From positions 734,989-798,988 of the forward strand of contig NZ_AUCG01000016.1 in NCBI RefSeq assembly GCF_000429645.1: DNA of 64,000 nucleotides, given 5' to 3'. This stretch comes from Niveispirillum irakense DSM 11586 (lineage in GTDB: Bacteria > Pseudomonadota > Alphaproteobacteria > Azospirillales > Azospirillaceae). The position numbers were made by a program, and so were the translations under genes. Below the pieces are notes generated by a model that saw nothing but the letters and a program-made list of their open reading frames with translations, was not told the origin of the DNA and did not search any database. Positions 25,834-35,614 of this stretch are shown piece by piece. The stretch's first letter is position 1; the number at the start of each line of letters is the position of its first letter.

Positions 25834-28797
25834 ATGGTGCGTGGAAGGTCGAAGCCTGGCGATCTGTTTCGTGGCATGATAGGCCGCAGGGCCAAACCCG
25901 GAACCAGCAGCATGCCCGCCGATATCGACCGCACCGACAATATTCCCCCCCAGGCGACCGCCGCCGCTTCTTCCGCTCCGTCCGTGCCGGTGGCCGCGTC
26001 GCCCCGGCGGGGCGATGGCGCCAAGCATCCGCCGATCCCGACCCGGGCCGCCATCGTGCGGCGCTTCAATGCCCTGGTGGAGGGGCATGAAGGCAATACC
26101 GACCGTTTGCGCGCGCCGGCCCTGGCGCTGCTGAAAACGGTGCTGGAGGAGGGGCGCGCCGCCATCCGTTCCCGGTTCGAAGCACGCCATCGCGGTGATG
26201 AATGCGTGCATCAGACGGCACGGCTGACGGACGCCATCGTGCAGTCGCTGGCCGATTTCACCCTGGACCATATCTACCCCACGGCGGAACTGACCAAGGC
26301 CGAGCGTTTGGCCATCGTCGCCATTGGCGGTTATGGCCGGGGCGAGATGGCACCGTTCTCCGACGTGGATCTGCTGTTCCTGCTGCCCTACAAGCGCACG
26401 CCGCGCGTGGAGCAGGTGGTGGAATATATGCTCTACCTGCTGTGGGATCTGGGCTGGAAGGTGGGCCATGCCGTGCGGTCGGTGGATGAATGTATCCGCC
26501 TGTCGCTGGAAGACATGACCATCCGCACCAGCCTGCTGGAATCCCGCTTCCTGTGGGGCGAAAATGTCCTGTTCGCGGAACTGCGCCAGCGTTTCACGCG
26601 GGAGGTGATGGACGCGCCGGGCAGCGTGACCGCCTTCATCGAGGCCAAGATGGCCGAGCGGAAGGAACGGCACCGCAAGGTGGGCAACAGCCGCTATATG
26701 CTGGAACCCAATATCAAGGAGGGCAAGGGCGGCCTGCGCGACCTGCAGACCCTGTTCTGGATCGCCAAATATGCCTATCAGGTGGACGAGGTGTCGGCCC
26801 TGGTCGACAAAGGCGTGCTGACGGCGGAAGAGGCGCAGCGCTTTGCCAAGGCGGAAAGTTTCCTCTGGGCGGCGCGCTGCCAGCTTCATTACCTAGTGGG
26901 CCGCCAGGAAGACCGGCTGACCTTCGACATGCAGGCGGAGGTGGCGAAGCGGTTCGATTATACCGAACATGCCGGCACCAGCGTCGTCGAACGGTTCATG
27001 AAGCATTACTTCCTGACCGCCAAGGATGTGGGCGACCTGACCCGCATCTTTTGCGCCAATCTGGAACAGGAAAACCGCCGCGCCCCGCGCTTTGCCTTCC
27101 TGCGCCGGGCCTTCGCGAAGCAGGATGTGGACGGGTTCACCCTGGATAATGGCCGCCTGAATGTGAAGGTGGACCGGCATTTCCGGGACAATCCGCGTGA
27201 CATGATCCGGCTGTTCCGCGTGGCGCAGCAGCAGGATCTGGATATCCATCCCAATGCGCTGCGGGCCATTACCCGTGCCCTGTCGGTCATCGGGTCAAAG
27301 TTGCGCGATGATGCGGAAGCCAACCGCCTGTTCCTGGAAATCCTGTCTTCCCGAAAGGACCCGGAAGTGGCGCTGCGCCGGATGAGCGAGGCGGGCGTCC
27401 TAGGCCGTTTCGTCCCGGATTTCGGCCGCATCATCGGGATGATGCAGTTCGACATGTATCATCACTTCACGGTGGATGAGCATACGCTGTTCGCTGTCGG
27501 CATCCTGCACCAGATCGAAACCGGGCAGTTGAAGGATGAGGTGCCGCTGGCATCAGAGGTGATCCACACCGTCAACTCCCGGCGCGCCCTTTATGTCGCC
27601 ATGCTGGTGCATGATATCGCCAAGGGCAGAGGGGGCGACCATTCCATCCTGGGGGCCAAGGTGGCGGAAAAGCTCTGCCCCCGCCTGGGCATGACGGAGG
27701 AAGAGACCGAAACCGTCGTCTGGCTGGTGCGCTGGCATCTGGCCATGTCGGCCACGGCGCTGAAGCGTGACCTGGATGATGAAGGCACGATCCGTAAATT
27801 CGTCGATCTGGTGCAAAGCCCGGAACGGTTGAAGCTGCTGCTGTGCCTGACGGTGGCGGATATCCGCGCCGTTGGTCCCGGCCGCTGGAACAATTGGAAG
27901 GCCACGCTGCTGCGCCAGCTTTACCGCCGGTCGGAAGAGCTGATGTCCGGCACCGTGCTGCCGGATGGGCGGGACAGCCGTGTGACCCTGGCGCAGGAAG
28001 GGTTGCGGGCGGAATTGATCGACTGGCCGGCGGCGGAAGTGGATGCCCATCTGGGCCGGGCCTATCCCGCCTATTGGCTGGGCTTCACGGCGCAGACGCT
28101 GGCCCACCATGCCCGCCTGATCCGGGAGGCGGAACGGTCCCGCGCGCCGCTGACCCTGGATACCCGCATCGACCGGGGACGGGCAGTGACGGAAGTGACG
28201 GTCTATACCGCCGACCATCCGGGCCTGTTCTCCAGGCTTGCCGGTGCGCTGGCGCTGGCGGGGGCTGATATTGTCGATGCCCGCATCTTCACCATGACCA
28301 ATGGCATGGCGCTGGACGTGTTCAGCGTTCAGGCGGCGGGCGGCGGCCCGTTTGACAGCGGCGACAAGCTGGCCCGCCTGTCGGTGATGGTGGACAAGGT
28401 GCTGGCCGGTGAATTGCGGCTGGTGGATGAGTTGGCAAAGCGCCGCCCGCCGCAGACGGCGCGGACCCGCGCCTTCAAGGTGGCGCCGCGCGTGCTGGTG
28501 GACAATACCATCACCGGCAACCATACGGTGATCGAGGTGAATGGCCGGGACCGGCCCGGTCTGCTGTTCCACCTGACCCGTGCGCTGACCCAGGCGAACC
28601 TGCAGATCGCTTCGGCCAAGATCGCCACCTACGGCAATGTCGCCATCGACGTGTTCTATGTGAAGGATGTGTTTGGCCTGAAGGTCACGCATGAACGCAA
28701 GCTGGCCGATATCCGCAGCGCCCTGCTGACGGCCCTGGCCGACCCGGAGGGGGAACCGGAAAAGACGGCAAAGCCTGGCCGGCGCAAGGCGGCATAA
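25834..28797 (+). CDS. glnD: [Protein-PII] uridylyltransferase / uridylyl-removing enzyme
   Basis: GlnD senses glutamine and adds or removes UMP on PII proteins, controlling nitrogen assimilation. The 987-residue protein has a nucleotidyltransferase domain (GGYGRGEMAPFSDVD near residue 165), a GlnE/GlnD linker, an HD domain (VHDIAKGRGGDHS near residue 592) that removes UMP, and two C-terminal ACT domains (about residues 789 and 899) that bind glutamine. It starts at the ATG at 25834 behind GAGGAAAG; the first 60 residues are a variable, Ala/Pro-rich leader. Upstream of SGNH, murJ and trpS, part of the usual glnD-murJ-trpS neighbourhood. Confidence 0.96.
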   Translation: MVRGRSKPGDLFRGMIGRRAKPGTSSMPADIDRTDNIPPQATAAASSAPSVPVAASPRRGDGAKHPPIPTRAAIVRRFNALVEGHEGNTDRLRAPALALLKTVLEEGRAAIRSRFEARHRGDECVHQTARLTDAIVQSLADFTLDHIYPTAELTKAERLAIVAIGGYGRGEMAPFSDVDLLFLLPYKRTPRVEQVVEYMLYLLWDLGWKVGHAVRSVDECIRLSLEDMTIRTSLLESRFLWGENVLFAELRQRFTREVMDAPGSVTAFIEAKMAERKERHRKVGNSRYMLEPNIKEGKGGLRDLQTLFWIAKYAYQVDEVSALVDKGVLTAEEAQRFAKAESFLWAARCQLHYLVGRQEDRLTFDMQAEVAKRFDYTEHAGTSVVERFMKHYFLTAKDVGDLTRIFCANLEQENRRAPRFAFLRRAFAKQDVDGFTLDNGRLNVKVDRHFRDNPRDMIRLFRVAQQQDLDIHPNALRAITRALSVIGSKLRDDAEANRLFLEILSSRKDPEVALRRMSEAGVLGRFVPDFGRIIGMMQFDMYHHFTVDEHTLFAVGILHQIETGQLKDEVPLASEVIHTVNSRRALYVAMLVHDIAKGRGGDHSILGAKVAEKLCPRLGMTEEETETVVWLVRWHLAMSATALKRDLDDEGTIRKFVDLVQSPERLKLLLCLTVADIRAVGPGRWNNWKATLLRQLYRRSEELMSGTVLPDGRDSRVTLAQEGLRAELIDWPAAEVDAHLGRAYPAYWLGFTAQTLAHHARLIREAERSRAPLTLDTRIDRGRAVTEVTVYTADHPGLFSRLAGALALAGADIVDARIFTMTNGMALDVFSVQAAGGGPFDSGDKLARLSVMVDKVLAGELRLVDELAKRRPPQTARTRAFKVAPRVLVDNTITGNHTVIEVNGRDRPGLLFHLTRALTQANLQIASAKIATYGNVAIDVFYVKDVFGLKVTHERKLADIRSALLTALADPEGEPEKTAKPGRRKAA

Positions 28798-28921
28798 AAG
28801 GGGGATTTCCCATCCGGATGGGGACGGGGGTCTGAATTCATTCATAAACCCCTGTTATCGTCAGCGCTTCATCACCAACTGGCCGTGGTTTGCCGCCGTT
28901 GCGAGGGGAGCCCCTGCCGAC

Positions 28922-29764
28922 ATGCGTCGCTTCTTTGGACCGATCATCGCCGCCCTGTTGCTGTCATTGCCCTTAACAGCCCAGGCTGCCAGCCCCCGCT
29001 GTGCCATGCCGGGCAGTTTCATGATCAAGGGCGATATGGGGCGCCTGCATGCCGCCCTGTCCCGCGGGGGGCCGGTGACCATTGTCGCGTTCGGGTCCAG
29101 CAGCACCCAGGGCGTGGGGGCCACGACGCGGGAAAATGCCTATCCGGCCCAGTTGGAAGCGATCCTGCAGCAAAGGCTGCCCGGCGTGCCGTTGCGCGTG
29201 ATCAACCGGGGGATCGGCGGCGATACGGTGCGCCAGATGATGGTGCGGCTGGACAAGGATGTGATCCAGGCCGATCCCGATCTGGTGATCTGGCAGACCG
29301 GCACCAATGATGCCTTACGCAAGATTGACCTGGACCAGTTCGAGGCTTTGACCGAACAGGGGTTGGACCTTATCCGGGAAAGCGGTGCCGATGTGATGTT
29401 CATCGAGCCGCAATATCTGCCCCATGACACACCCGGCTCCCTCTATGCCCGTTATGTGGAAGAGGTGCGCGCCATCGGCCGGGATGAGCGGGTGCCCGTG
29501 CTGCTGCGCCATGACGCCATGGCCCATTGGGTGAAATCCGGCGCCATGACCAATGCCGCCCTTCTGTCTTCCGATGGGCTGCACATGACCGATGCCAGCT
29601 ATCGCTGCCTGGCGGAACTGGCGGCTGATGCCATCGTCCCGGCTGTGGCGCAGCCGGTAACGCCGCAACCACAAACGCCGCCGATTGCCCAGCCAGCGCC
29701 ATCTGGCCCTGCGGTGGCGCCGCCAGCCCCGGCCAAGGGTGGGGTTGTGCCGGTGCGCAGATAG
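28922..29764 (+). CDS. Secreted SGNH/GDSL-family hydrolase
   Basis: A 280-residue exported protein: signal peptide with LLLSLPLTAQA (cleavage after AQA near residue 22), then an SGNH fold with block I as IVAFGSSST (Ser nucleophile; the usual GDS is GSS), block III IWQTGTND and block V SDGLHMT (Asp-His). The C-terminal 45 residues are a Pro/Ala/Gln tail, perhaps spanning the wall. Likely an esterase or acetyl-xylan/peptidoglycan O-acetyl esterase; substrate unknown. It interrupts the common glnD-murJ adjacency. Confidence 0.85.
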   Translation: MRRFFGPIIAALLLSLPLTAQAASPRCAMPGSFMIKGDMGRLHAALSRGGPVTIVAFGSSSTQGVGATTRENAYPAQLEAILQQRLPGVPLRVINRGIGGDTVRQMMVRLDKDVIQADPDLVIWQTGTNDALRKIDLDQFEALTEQGLDLIRESGADVMFIEPQYLPHDTPGSLYARYVEEVRAIGRDERVPVLLRHDAMAHWVKSGAMTNAALLSSDGLHMTDASYRCLAELAADAIVPAVAQPVTPQPQTPPIAQPAPSGPAVAPPAPAKGGVVPVRR

Positions 29765-29880
29765 CGCCGGTCCTATCGTTCTTGCGGCAAACCATCCCCC
29801 CGGTGCGGGATTTTGCTGAAGTGCTGCGCCGGGCAGGCTATTGCTGTGCCGCCCGATGACAGTACCGGTTCCCCTCTATC

Positions 29881-31443
29881 ATGAGCTTCGCCCGCGCCAT
29901 CGCCACGGTTGGCGGCATCACCATGGTTTCCCGCATCCTGGGTTTCGTGCGCGACATGCTGATGGCGCGCTTCCTGGGGGCGGGGCCGGCGGCCGATGCC
30001 TTCTTCGTCGCTTTCCGACTGCCCAACCTGTTCCGTTCCCTGTTTGCGGAAGGGGCCTTCACGGCGGCCTTCCTGCCCCTGTTCAGCGGCACGCTGCAGA
30101 AGGAAGGGCAGGACAGTGCCAAGGGACTGGCGGAAGAGGCACTGTCCATGATGGTGACGGTGCTGCTGGGCTTCTGCATCCTGATGGGGCTGGCCATGCC
30201 GCTGGTCGTCTCCATCCTCGCCACCGGCTTCAAGGATGATCCCGACCAGTTCATGCTGGCGGTGGCCATGTCGCGGGTCATGTTCCCCTATCTGGCGCTG
30301 ATCTCCCTGACCGCGCTGCTGGGGTCGATCCTGAATGCGCTGGGCCGCTATGGTCCCTTTGCCGCCGCACCGGTGCTGCTGAACATTGTGCAGATTACGG
30401 GCTTGCTGGCCTCCCAGCCGCTGGGCTTGCCGGTCCATTGGGTGCTGGCCTGGGGCGTGCCGGTGGCCGGCATCGCACAACTGCTCTGGATGGTGCTGGC
30501 CTGTCGCCGGGCCGGCATGGTGCTGCGGCTGCGCCGGCCTCGCCTGACGCCCCGGGTGAAAAAGCTGTTCGCCCTGCTGGCACCGGGCATCCTGGGGGCC
30601 GGCGTCTATCAGTTCAACCTGCTGATCGGCACCAATCTGGCGACATGGCTGCCCACGGGTGCCGTCTCTTATCTGCAATATGCCGACCGGTTGAACCAGT
30701 TGCCCATGTCGGTGGTGGGGGTGGCGGTGGGCACCGCCCTGCTGCCCCTGCTGTCACGCCAGATCGCGGCGGATGATCATGATGGCGCCCGCACCAGCCT
30801 GTCGCGCGGGCTCGAATTTGCAGCATTGCTGGGCCTGCCGGCGACCCTGGCTTTGATCGCCATTCCCCAGGCCCTGGTGCATGTGCTGTTTGTCGGCGGC
30901 GCCTTCGGCACGGCGGCAGCAGAGGCCACGGCGGCGGCGCTGCAGGCCTATGCCATTGGCATTCCCGCCTTTATTGCCGCGAAAATCCTGTCCACCGCCT
31001 ATTTCGCCCGCCAGGACACGAAGGGCCCGGTCAAGATCGCCATCGTCGTGCTGCTGGGCAATGTGGGCGTGTCGCTGGCCCTGATCGGCCCGCTGGGCCA
31101 TGTCGGGCTGGCGCTGGCCCCTGGTTTGACGGCGTGGCTGAATGTCGGGTTGCTGGCGCTGGGCCTGTGGCGGCGGGGGCTGCTGCGGCTGGATGCGCGG
31201 CTCTGGTCCCGGCTGTGGCGCACAATACTGGCGGCCTTTGCCATGGGCGGCATTACCTGGGCGCTCTGCCGGGAACTGACCCCCTGGCTGTACCAGGGCG
31301 GCAATCTGGTCCAGGCGCTGGCGCTGGGCGTGCTGATCCTGACGGCGATTATCTCCTATGGCGTGCTGTGCCTGTTGCTGGGGGCGGCCAAGGCCGGCGA
31401 AATCAAGGGTCTGTTGCGGCGGAAGAAGGGGTCGGCCGCTTGA
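29881..31443 (+). CDS. murJ: Lipid II flippase MurJ
   Basis: A 520-residue polytopic membrane protein of the MVF/MOP family with about 14 membrane segments, starting FARAIATVGGITMVSRILGF and continuing RDMLMARFLGAG and FFVAFRLPNLFRSLFAEGA, which are diagnostic. MurJ flips undecaprenyl-linked lipid II across the inner membrane for peptidoglycan synthesis. A GC-rich hairpin (CCGGCCCC/GGGGCCGG at 31479-31499) follows before trpS but lacks a T run. Confidence 0.96.
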   Translation: MSFARAIATVGGITMVSRILGFVRDMLMARFLGAGPAADAFFVAFRLPNLFRSLFAEGAFTAAFLPLFSGTLQKEGQDSAKGLAEEALSMMVTVLLGFCILMGLAMPLVVSILATGFKDDPDQFMLAVAMSRVMFPYLALISLTALLGSILNALGRYGPFAAAPVLLNIVQITGLLASQPLGLPVHWVLAWGVPVAGIAQLLWMVLACRRAGMVLRLRRPRLTPRVKKLFALLAPGILGAGVYQFNLLIGTNLATWLPTGAVSYLQYADRLNQLPMSVVGVAVGTALLPLLSRQIAADDHDGARTSLSRGLEFAALLGLPATLALIAIPQALVHVLFVGGAFGTAAAEATAAALQAYAIGIPAFIAAKILSTAYFARQDTKGPVKIAIVVLLGNVGVSLALIGPLGHVGLALAPGLTAWLNVGLLALGLWRRGLLRLDARLWSRLWRTILAAFAMGGITWALCRELTPWLYQGGNLVQALALGVLILTAIISYGVLCLLLGAAKAGEIKGLLRRKKGSAA

Positions 31444-31544
31444 CCGGCCGGCATCGGCCGCGCGATATCTGACACCGACCGGCCCCATAGGGGGGCCGGC
31501 GCCCTCGCCCTCCACCAGCGAAACATCCTTCGGGAACCAGACCC

Positions 31545-32546
31545 ATGAACCGCATTTTCTCGGGCATGCAGCCCACCCGCCAACTGCACCTCGGCAATTA
31601 TCTGGGGGCTTTGCGCAATTGGGTGCGCCTGCAGCACGATTATGAGGCCATTTTCTGCGTTGTGGACCTGCACGCCATCACGATCGACCATGATCCCGAC
31701 GTGCTGCGTTCCAACATCCGCGAAGTGGCGGCGGCCTATATCGCGGCCGGCATCGATCCAGAAAAGAACATCCTGTTCAACCAGTCGGCCGTTTCCGGCC
31801 ATGCCGAGCTGAACTGGATTCTGGCCTGCCATACGCCGCTGGGCTGGTTGAACCGCATGACCCAGTTCAAGGAAAAGGCCGGCAAGCAGAAGGACAATGC
31901 CGTTCTGGGCCTCTATGCCTATCCGGTGCTGATGGCCGCTGACATCCTGCTCTACAAGGCCACGCATGTGCCGGTGGGCGAGGATCAGAAGCAGCATCTG
32001 GAACTGGCGCGCGACATTGCCGGGGCCTTCAACCGCTATTACAAGCGCGAGGATTATTTCCCCCTGCCGGAACCGCAGATCCTGGGTGAAGCCACCCGCG
32101 TGATGAGCCTGCGCGACGGCACCAAGAAAATGTCCAAGTCGGATGAGAGCGAATATAGCCGCATCAACCTGACCGACGATGCCGACACCATCGCGCTCAA
32201 AATCCGCAAGGCCAAGACCGACCCGGAACCGCTGCCGTCGGTGGTGGAAGGGCTGGAGGGCCGGGCGGAGGCCGCCAATCTGGTGACCATCTATGGCGCC
32301 CTGTCCGACCAGACCAAGGCGCAGGTGTTGGCCGAGTATGGCGGCCAGCAGTTCAGCGCCTTCAAAGGCGCCCTGGCCGATCTGGCCGTCGCCAAACTGT
32401 CCCCCATCGCCGGCGAGATGAACCGCCTGCTGGGCGACCGCGCCGAACTGGACCGCATCCTGCAAAAGGGTGCGGAGCGGGCCGGCGCGATTGCCGAGAA
32501 GACGGTGAATGAGGTGAAGGATATCGTGGGGCTGGTGCGGTTCTGA
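31545..32546 (+). CDS. trpS: Tryptophan--tRNA ligase
   Basis: The 333-residue class I synthetase has the HIGH-like motif HLGNY near residue 18 after [12 protein letters not shown], and KMSKSD near residue 195. It charges tRNA-Trp. Size and motifs are normal. It follows murJ in the usual order and converges on an orphan lipoprotein gene; the 41-base spacer can pair CCCCTGCGGC with GCCGTGGGGG as a possible terminator. Confidence 0.97.
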   Translation: MNRIFSGMQPTRQLHLGNYLGALRNWVRLQHDYEAIFCVVDLHAITIDHDPDVLRSNIREVAAAYIAAGIDPEKNILFNQSAVSGHAELNWILACHTPLGWLNRMTQFKEKAGKQKDNAVLGLYAYPVLMAADILLYKATHVPVGEDQKQHLELARDIAGAFNRYYKREDYFPLPEPQILGEATRVMSLRDGTKKMSKSDESEYSRINLTDDADTIALKIRKAKTDPEPLPSVVEGLEGRAEAANLVTIYGALSDQTKAQVLAEYGGQQFSAFKGALADLAVAKLSPIAGEMNRLLGDRAELDRILQKGAERAGAIAEKTVNEVKDIVGLVRF

Positions 32547-32587
32547 TCGCACTGCCTGTCCCCTGCGGCTCTTTCGGGCCGTGGGGG

Positions 32588-33811
32588 TCATTTCATCGTG
32601 ACTGTCAGTTTCAGGGGCTCGGTGGCTGCCAAGGTATCATCAATCAACAGGACAGCTTCACCCGCTACTATGCCGGTTCTGCCAAGAAGAAGAATATCTG
32701 CGCCAACAACATCCAGCGATACCGAGGCCGGAGCGGTACCAATCCATTTCGCGGAGTAGGACTCTTGACCACCTGAAACTCGCAGACGTACATGCGTACC
32801 GCTGCTGATCGGTGGTATTGTGTCTGGCAAAATCGACAATGGCTTCACTTCTGCCAAGCTTACGTTGCAGCCATCGATTTTTTTTAGCTCGACTTTTGCC
32901 AGATCGACCAATTTCTGCTCAACCATAGTCCGCGCACCCTGGATATCGGCCGTGCTTATAAGCACGGTAGCAAGTTTTGTTTTTAAATCGGGATTTGGCT
33001 CCTCTTTCTGACGGTCATTGGGATTAATGGTGCTTTCGGTATACAGTGATCTTGGGCCTTGAGGGTCGGGGAAAGTAGATTGGGCGGCCGTCATTACCAT
33101 CTGTAATGTCGGTGTCGCAGCAGCAGCCATGTTGTTGACATCATTAACGATCTGCGTTGCGGTTGCGATGATGGTTTCTGCCAGAATCGCTTCGTTGCTG
33201 GCAGCCACGTCTGCCTGGGTTATTGCCTGTTGGCTCGGCACAATCTCTGCCCACCCTTTGCTCAGCGCCTCCGCCTTGGTGTCCCAATGGAGTGAGCTTT
33301 TATCTAATGAGATGCTTTCTAGGGCAGCCATCGCCTTTTGATGGTCTATAAGATAATTGTTCAAAGTCCGGCGGCTTTCCGCCAATTGTGACAATGCCGT
33401 GGCATATCCCACAGTGGGAAGTTCCAGACACTGCAGGGCGCTATAACCGCTGCGGTACACGGCCATTACTTGCGATGGGGTCAGCAGGTTGCCTGCGGAA
33501 TAAGCTAGCCCGCCTGTTCCTGCCAATCCTAGGATCAATTCAGTGTTTGCTCCATAGGCTGTCGCTCCCGCCGCCCCGGCCATTGCAAGAAAAGTCACGA
33601 CGCTTGCCTCATTCCCCATCGTGTTTCGCTTCTCCAGTTCTTCATAAATATTTTTTTTTGCTTCTCTAACCAGCAGCAAAGCCTTGTATAGGGATCCCCC
33701 TTGTCCAACGCTGGCATCGCGGCTGGGTGGGATTGGTGGGGGAATCATGCTGGTGCAACTCGTCATTCCCAGTATGGTTCCTGCACAGAGTGCGCGTGAA
33801 GAGAAACGCAT
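32588..33811 (-). CDS. Orphan putative lipoprotein with Ig-like C-terminus, AT-richer DNA
   Basis: I do not recognise this 407-residue protein. It starts with a lipoprotein-like signal (AGTILGMTSC, Cys near residue 19), has an Ala/Gly-rich hydrophobic stretch (about residues 68-110), a long helical middle with Ala/Thr repeats, and a C-terminal 70-residue beta-rich region (VRLRVSGGQESYSAKWIG) resembling a bacterial Ig-like fold. Codons use more A and T than the neighbours, and the upstream spacer (33812-33972) is strikingly AT-rich, both suggesting recent transfer. It sits alone between trpS and pcp. Confidence 0.7.
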   Translation of the reverse strand: MRFSSRALCAGTILGMTSCTSMIPPPIPPSRDASVGQGGSLYKALLLVREAKKNIYEELEKRNTMGNEASVVTFLAMAGAAGATAYGANTELILGLAGTGGLAYSAGNLLTPSQVMAVYRSGYSALQCLELPTVGYATALSQLAESRRTLNNYLIDHQKAMAALESISLDKSSLHWDTKAEALSKGWAEIVPSQQAITQADVAASNEAILAETIIATATQIVNDVNNMAAAATPTLQMVMTAAQSTFPDPQGPRSLYTESTINPNDRQKEEPNPDLKTKLATVLISTADIQGARTMVEQKLVDLAKVELKKIDGCNVSLAEVKPLSILPDTIPPISSGTHVRLRVSGGQESYSAKWIGTAPASVSLDVVGADILLLGRTGIVAGEAVLLIDDTLAATEPLKLTVTMK

Positions 33812-33972
33812 CTTACCCTTCCTATTAAATTTATATTGTATTTCTTTAATAATTTACCCCATTAAATTGATGTTGATATATGTTGATTCAGCGTGATGTC
33901 TGCCTACAGCGTTGCGACCCAGACAGGGGAAGGATAGCGTCGTGTAATTCCGTATGTCTGGAGCCAACGCCC

Positions 33973-34590
33973 ATGCCCACCATCCTGATCACCGGTTTCG
34001 CCCCGTTCCTCGGCCATGCCGTCAACCCAACCGCCTGGCTGGCGGGCCGGCTGGATGGGGTGGTGATCAGGGGTGCCCGTATCCGGGGGGTGGAACTGCC
34101 GGTCACCTTCACCGGTGCCGTGCCGGCGCTGCAGGCGGCGGTTGCGGCCAGCCAGCCCGATGCGGTGGTGATGTTCGGGCTGGCCTATGATACCGACGCC
34201 ATCCGGCCGGAACGGCTGGCGCTGAACCTGGATGATGCGACGGCCCCGGATAATGATGGAATGGTTCGCCGCAACAGCCCCATCGACCCGGCCGGCCCCA
34301 TGGGATACTGGTCGTCGCTGCCATTGGACGCCATCGCCGATGATCTGATGGCAGAAGGCGTGCCGGTGAAATTCAGCCGCGATGCCGGCGGCTATATCTG
34401 CAACCATCTGTTCTTCGGCATGCGCCACTGGCGTCCGGATGTGCCCGCCGGCTTCATCCATGTGCCGCCTTTCCCCGACGGGTTGAAGCCCGAAGATCAA
34501 GGCCATCGCACCGGCATGGGGCCGGAAAAGCTGGAACAGGCGGCCCGCCTGTTGCTGGCCCGCGTCGCCACCAGCCTTGCCATGGCTTGA
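33973..34590 (+). CDS. pcp: Pyroglutamyl-peptidase I (family C15)
   Basis: The 205-residue cysteine peptidase removes N-terminal pyroglutamate from peptides. It starts MPTILITGFAPF, with GGYICNHLFF holding the catalytic Cys and AGFIHVP the catalytic His; the catalytic Glu is likely in RPERLALNL. The ATG at 33973 fits; an in-frame ATG at 33880 would add 31 residues with no family match. The 161-base upstream spacer is AT-rich and belongs to the divergent orphan gene. Confidence 0.9.
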   Translation: MPTILITGFAPFLGHAVNPTAWLAGRLDGVVIRGARIRGVELPVTFTGAVPALQAAVAASQPDAVVMFGLAYDTDAIRPERLALNLDDATAPDNDGMVRRNSPIDPAGPMGYWSSLPLDAIADDLMAEGVPVKFSRDAGGYICNHLFFGMRHWRPDVPAGFIHVPPFPDGLKPEDQGHRTGMGPEKLEQAARLLLARVATSLAMA

Positions 34591-34693
34591 CCCACCGACC
34601 ATTGGCCTAGCCCTGCTTTAGGGCTTGGGTTGCGGGGGCAGGGGGCGTAAGCTTATGGCTTGAATACCTGCCCGGAACCGGCCCCACGGGATC

Positions 34694-35614
34694 ATGCAGA
34701 TTTACCTTCCGATTGCGGAAATCTCGGTCAATGCCCTGCTGATCCTGCTTCTTGGCGGTGGTGTCGGCTTTCTCTCCGGCCTGTTCGGCGTTGGTGGCGG
34801 CTTTCTGATGACGCCGCTGCTGATCTTCATTGGCGTGCCGCCGGCCGTGGCCGTGGGCACCCAGGCCAACCAGCTTGTGGGTGCCTCCGTTTCCGGCGTT
34901 CTGGCCCATTGGCGCCGCAATAATGTGGATGTGAAGCTGGGCTTGGTCATGCTCAGCGGCGGTACTGTGGGCACGGCGCTGGGCGTGTGGATTTTCGGCC
35001 TGCTGCAGGCGCTGGGCCATATTGATCTGGTGATTTCCCTCTCCTATGTCCTGTTTCTGGGCACGGTCAGCAGCCTGATGCTGTGGGAGAGTGTGGGCGC
35101 CATCATCCGCGGCCGGGGCAGTGTCGCCACACGGTCCAAGCTGCATCACCATACCTGGCTGCATGGCCTGCCGTTCAAGATGCGCTTCCCGCGCTCCCGG
35201 CTTTACATCTCGGCCCTGCTGCCGGCGCTGATCGGTTTTGTCTGCGGCCTGCTGGTGGCCATCATGGGGATTGGCGGCGGTTTCCTGCTGGTGCCGGCCA
35301 TGATCTATATTCTGGGCATGCCCACGGCCCTGGTGGCCGGCACCTCGCTGTTCCAGATCGTTTTCACCACCGGGATCGCCGCCTTCCTGCAGGCGGTGGG
35401 CAACCAGACGGTGGATATCATGCTGGCCCTGCTGCTGCTGGTCGGCGGCGTGATCGGCGCCCAGTTCGGCACCCGCATCGGGGCAAAATTGCGCGGTGAA
35501 CAGGCCCGCGCCCTGCTGGCCCTGGTGGTGCTGGCCGTGGCAGCCAAGCTGGCGGTTGATCTGGTCCTGCGGCCGGAGGATCTTTTCTCCATCACCCTGC
35601 CGGGGGGATCATGA
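34694..35614 (+). CDS. TauE/SafE-family sulfite/anion exporter
   Basis: A 306-residue membrane protein with two TauE-like repeats: GGGVGFLSGLFGVGGGFLMTPLL at the start (shortened here as GVGFLSGLFGVGGGF) and LLVAIMGIGGGFLLVPAMIY near residue 195. Such proteins move sulfite, sulfoacetate or related anions. Its stop overlaps the start of the TIGR02186 gene (ATGA), a linkage repeated in other alphaproteobacteria, so the two probably act together. Confidence 0.88.
   Translation: MQIYLPIAEISVNALLILLLGGGVGFLSGLFGVGGGFLMTPLLIFIGVPPAVAVGTQANQLVGASVSGVLAHWRRNNVDVKLGLVMLSGGTVGTALGVWIFGLLQALGHIDLVISLSYVLFLGTVSSLMLWESVGAIIRGRGSVATRSKLHHHTWLHGLPFKMRFPRSRLYISALLPALIGFVCGLLVAIMGIGGGFLLVPAMIYILGMPTALVAGTSLFQIVFTTGIAAFLQAVGNQTVDIMLALLLLVGGVIGAQFGTRIGAKLRGEQARALLALVVLAVAAKLAVDLVLRPEDLFSITLPGGS

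Noticed and set aside
28809..28822. Palindrome CCCATCCGGATGGG after glnD as a terminator
   Set aside because: It has no loop and no T run, so it would not form a normal terminator hairpin; it is more likely chance in GC-rich DNA.
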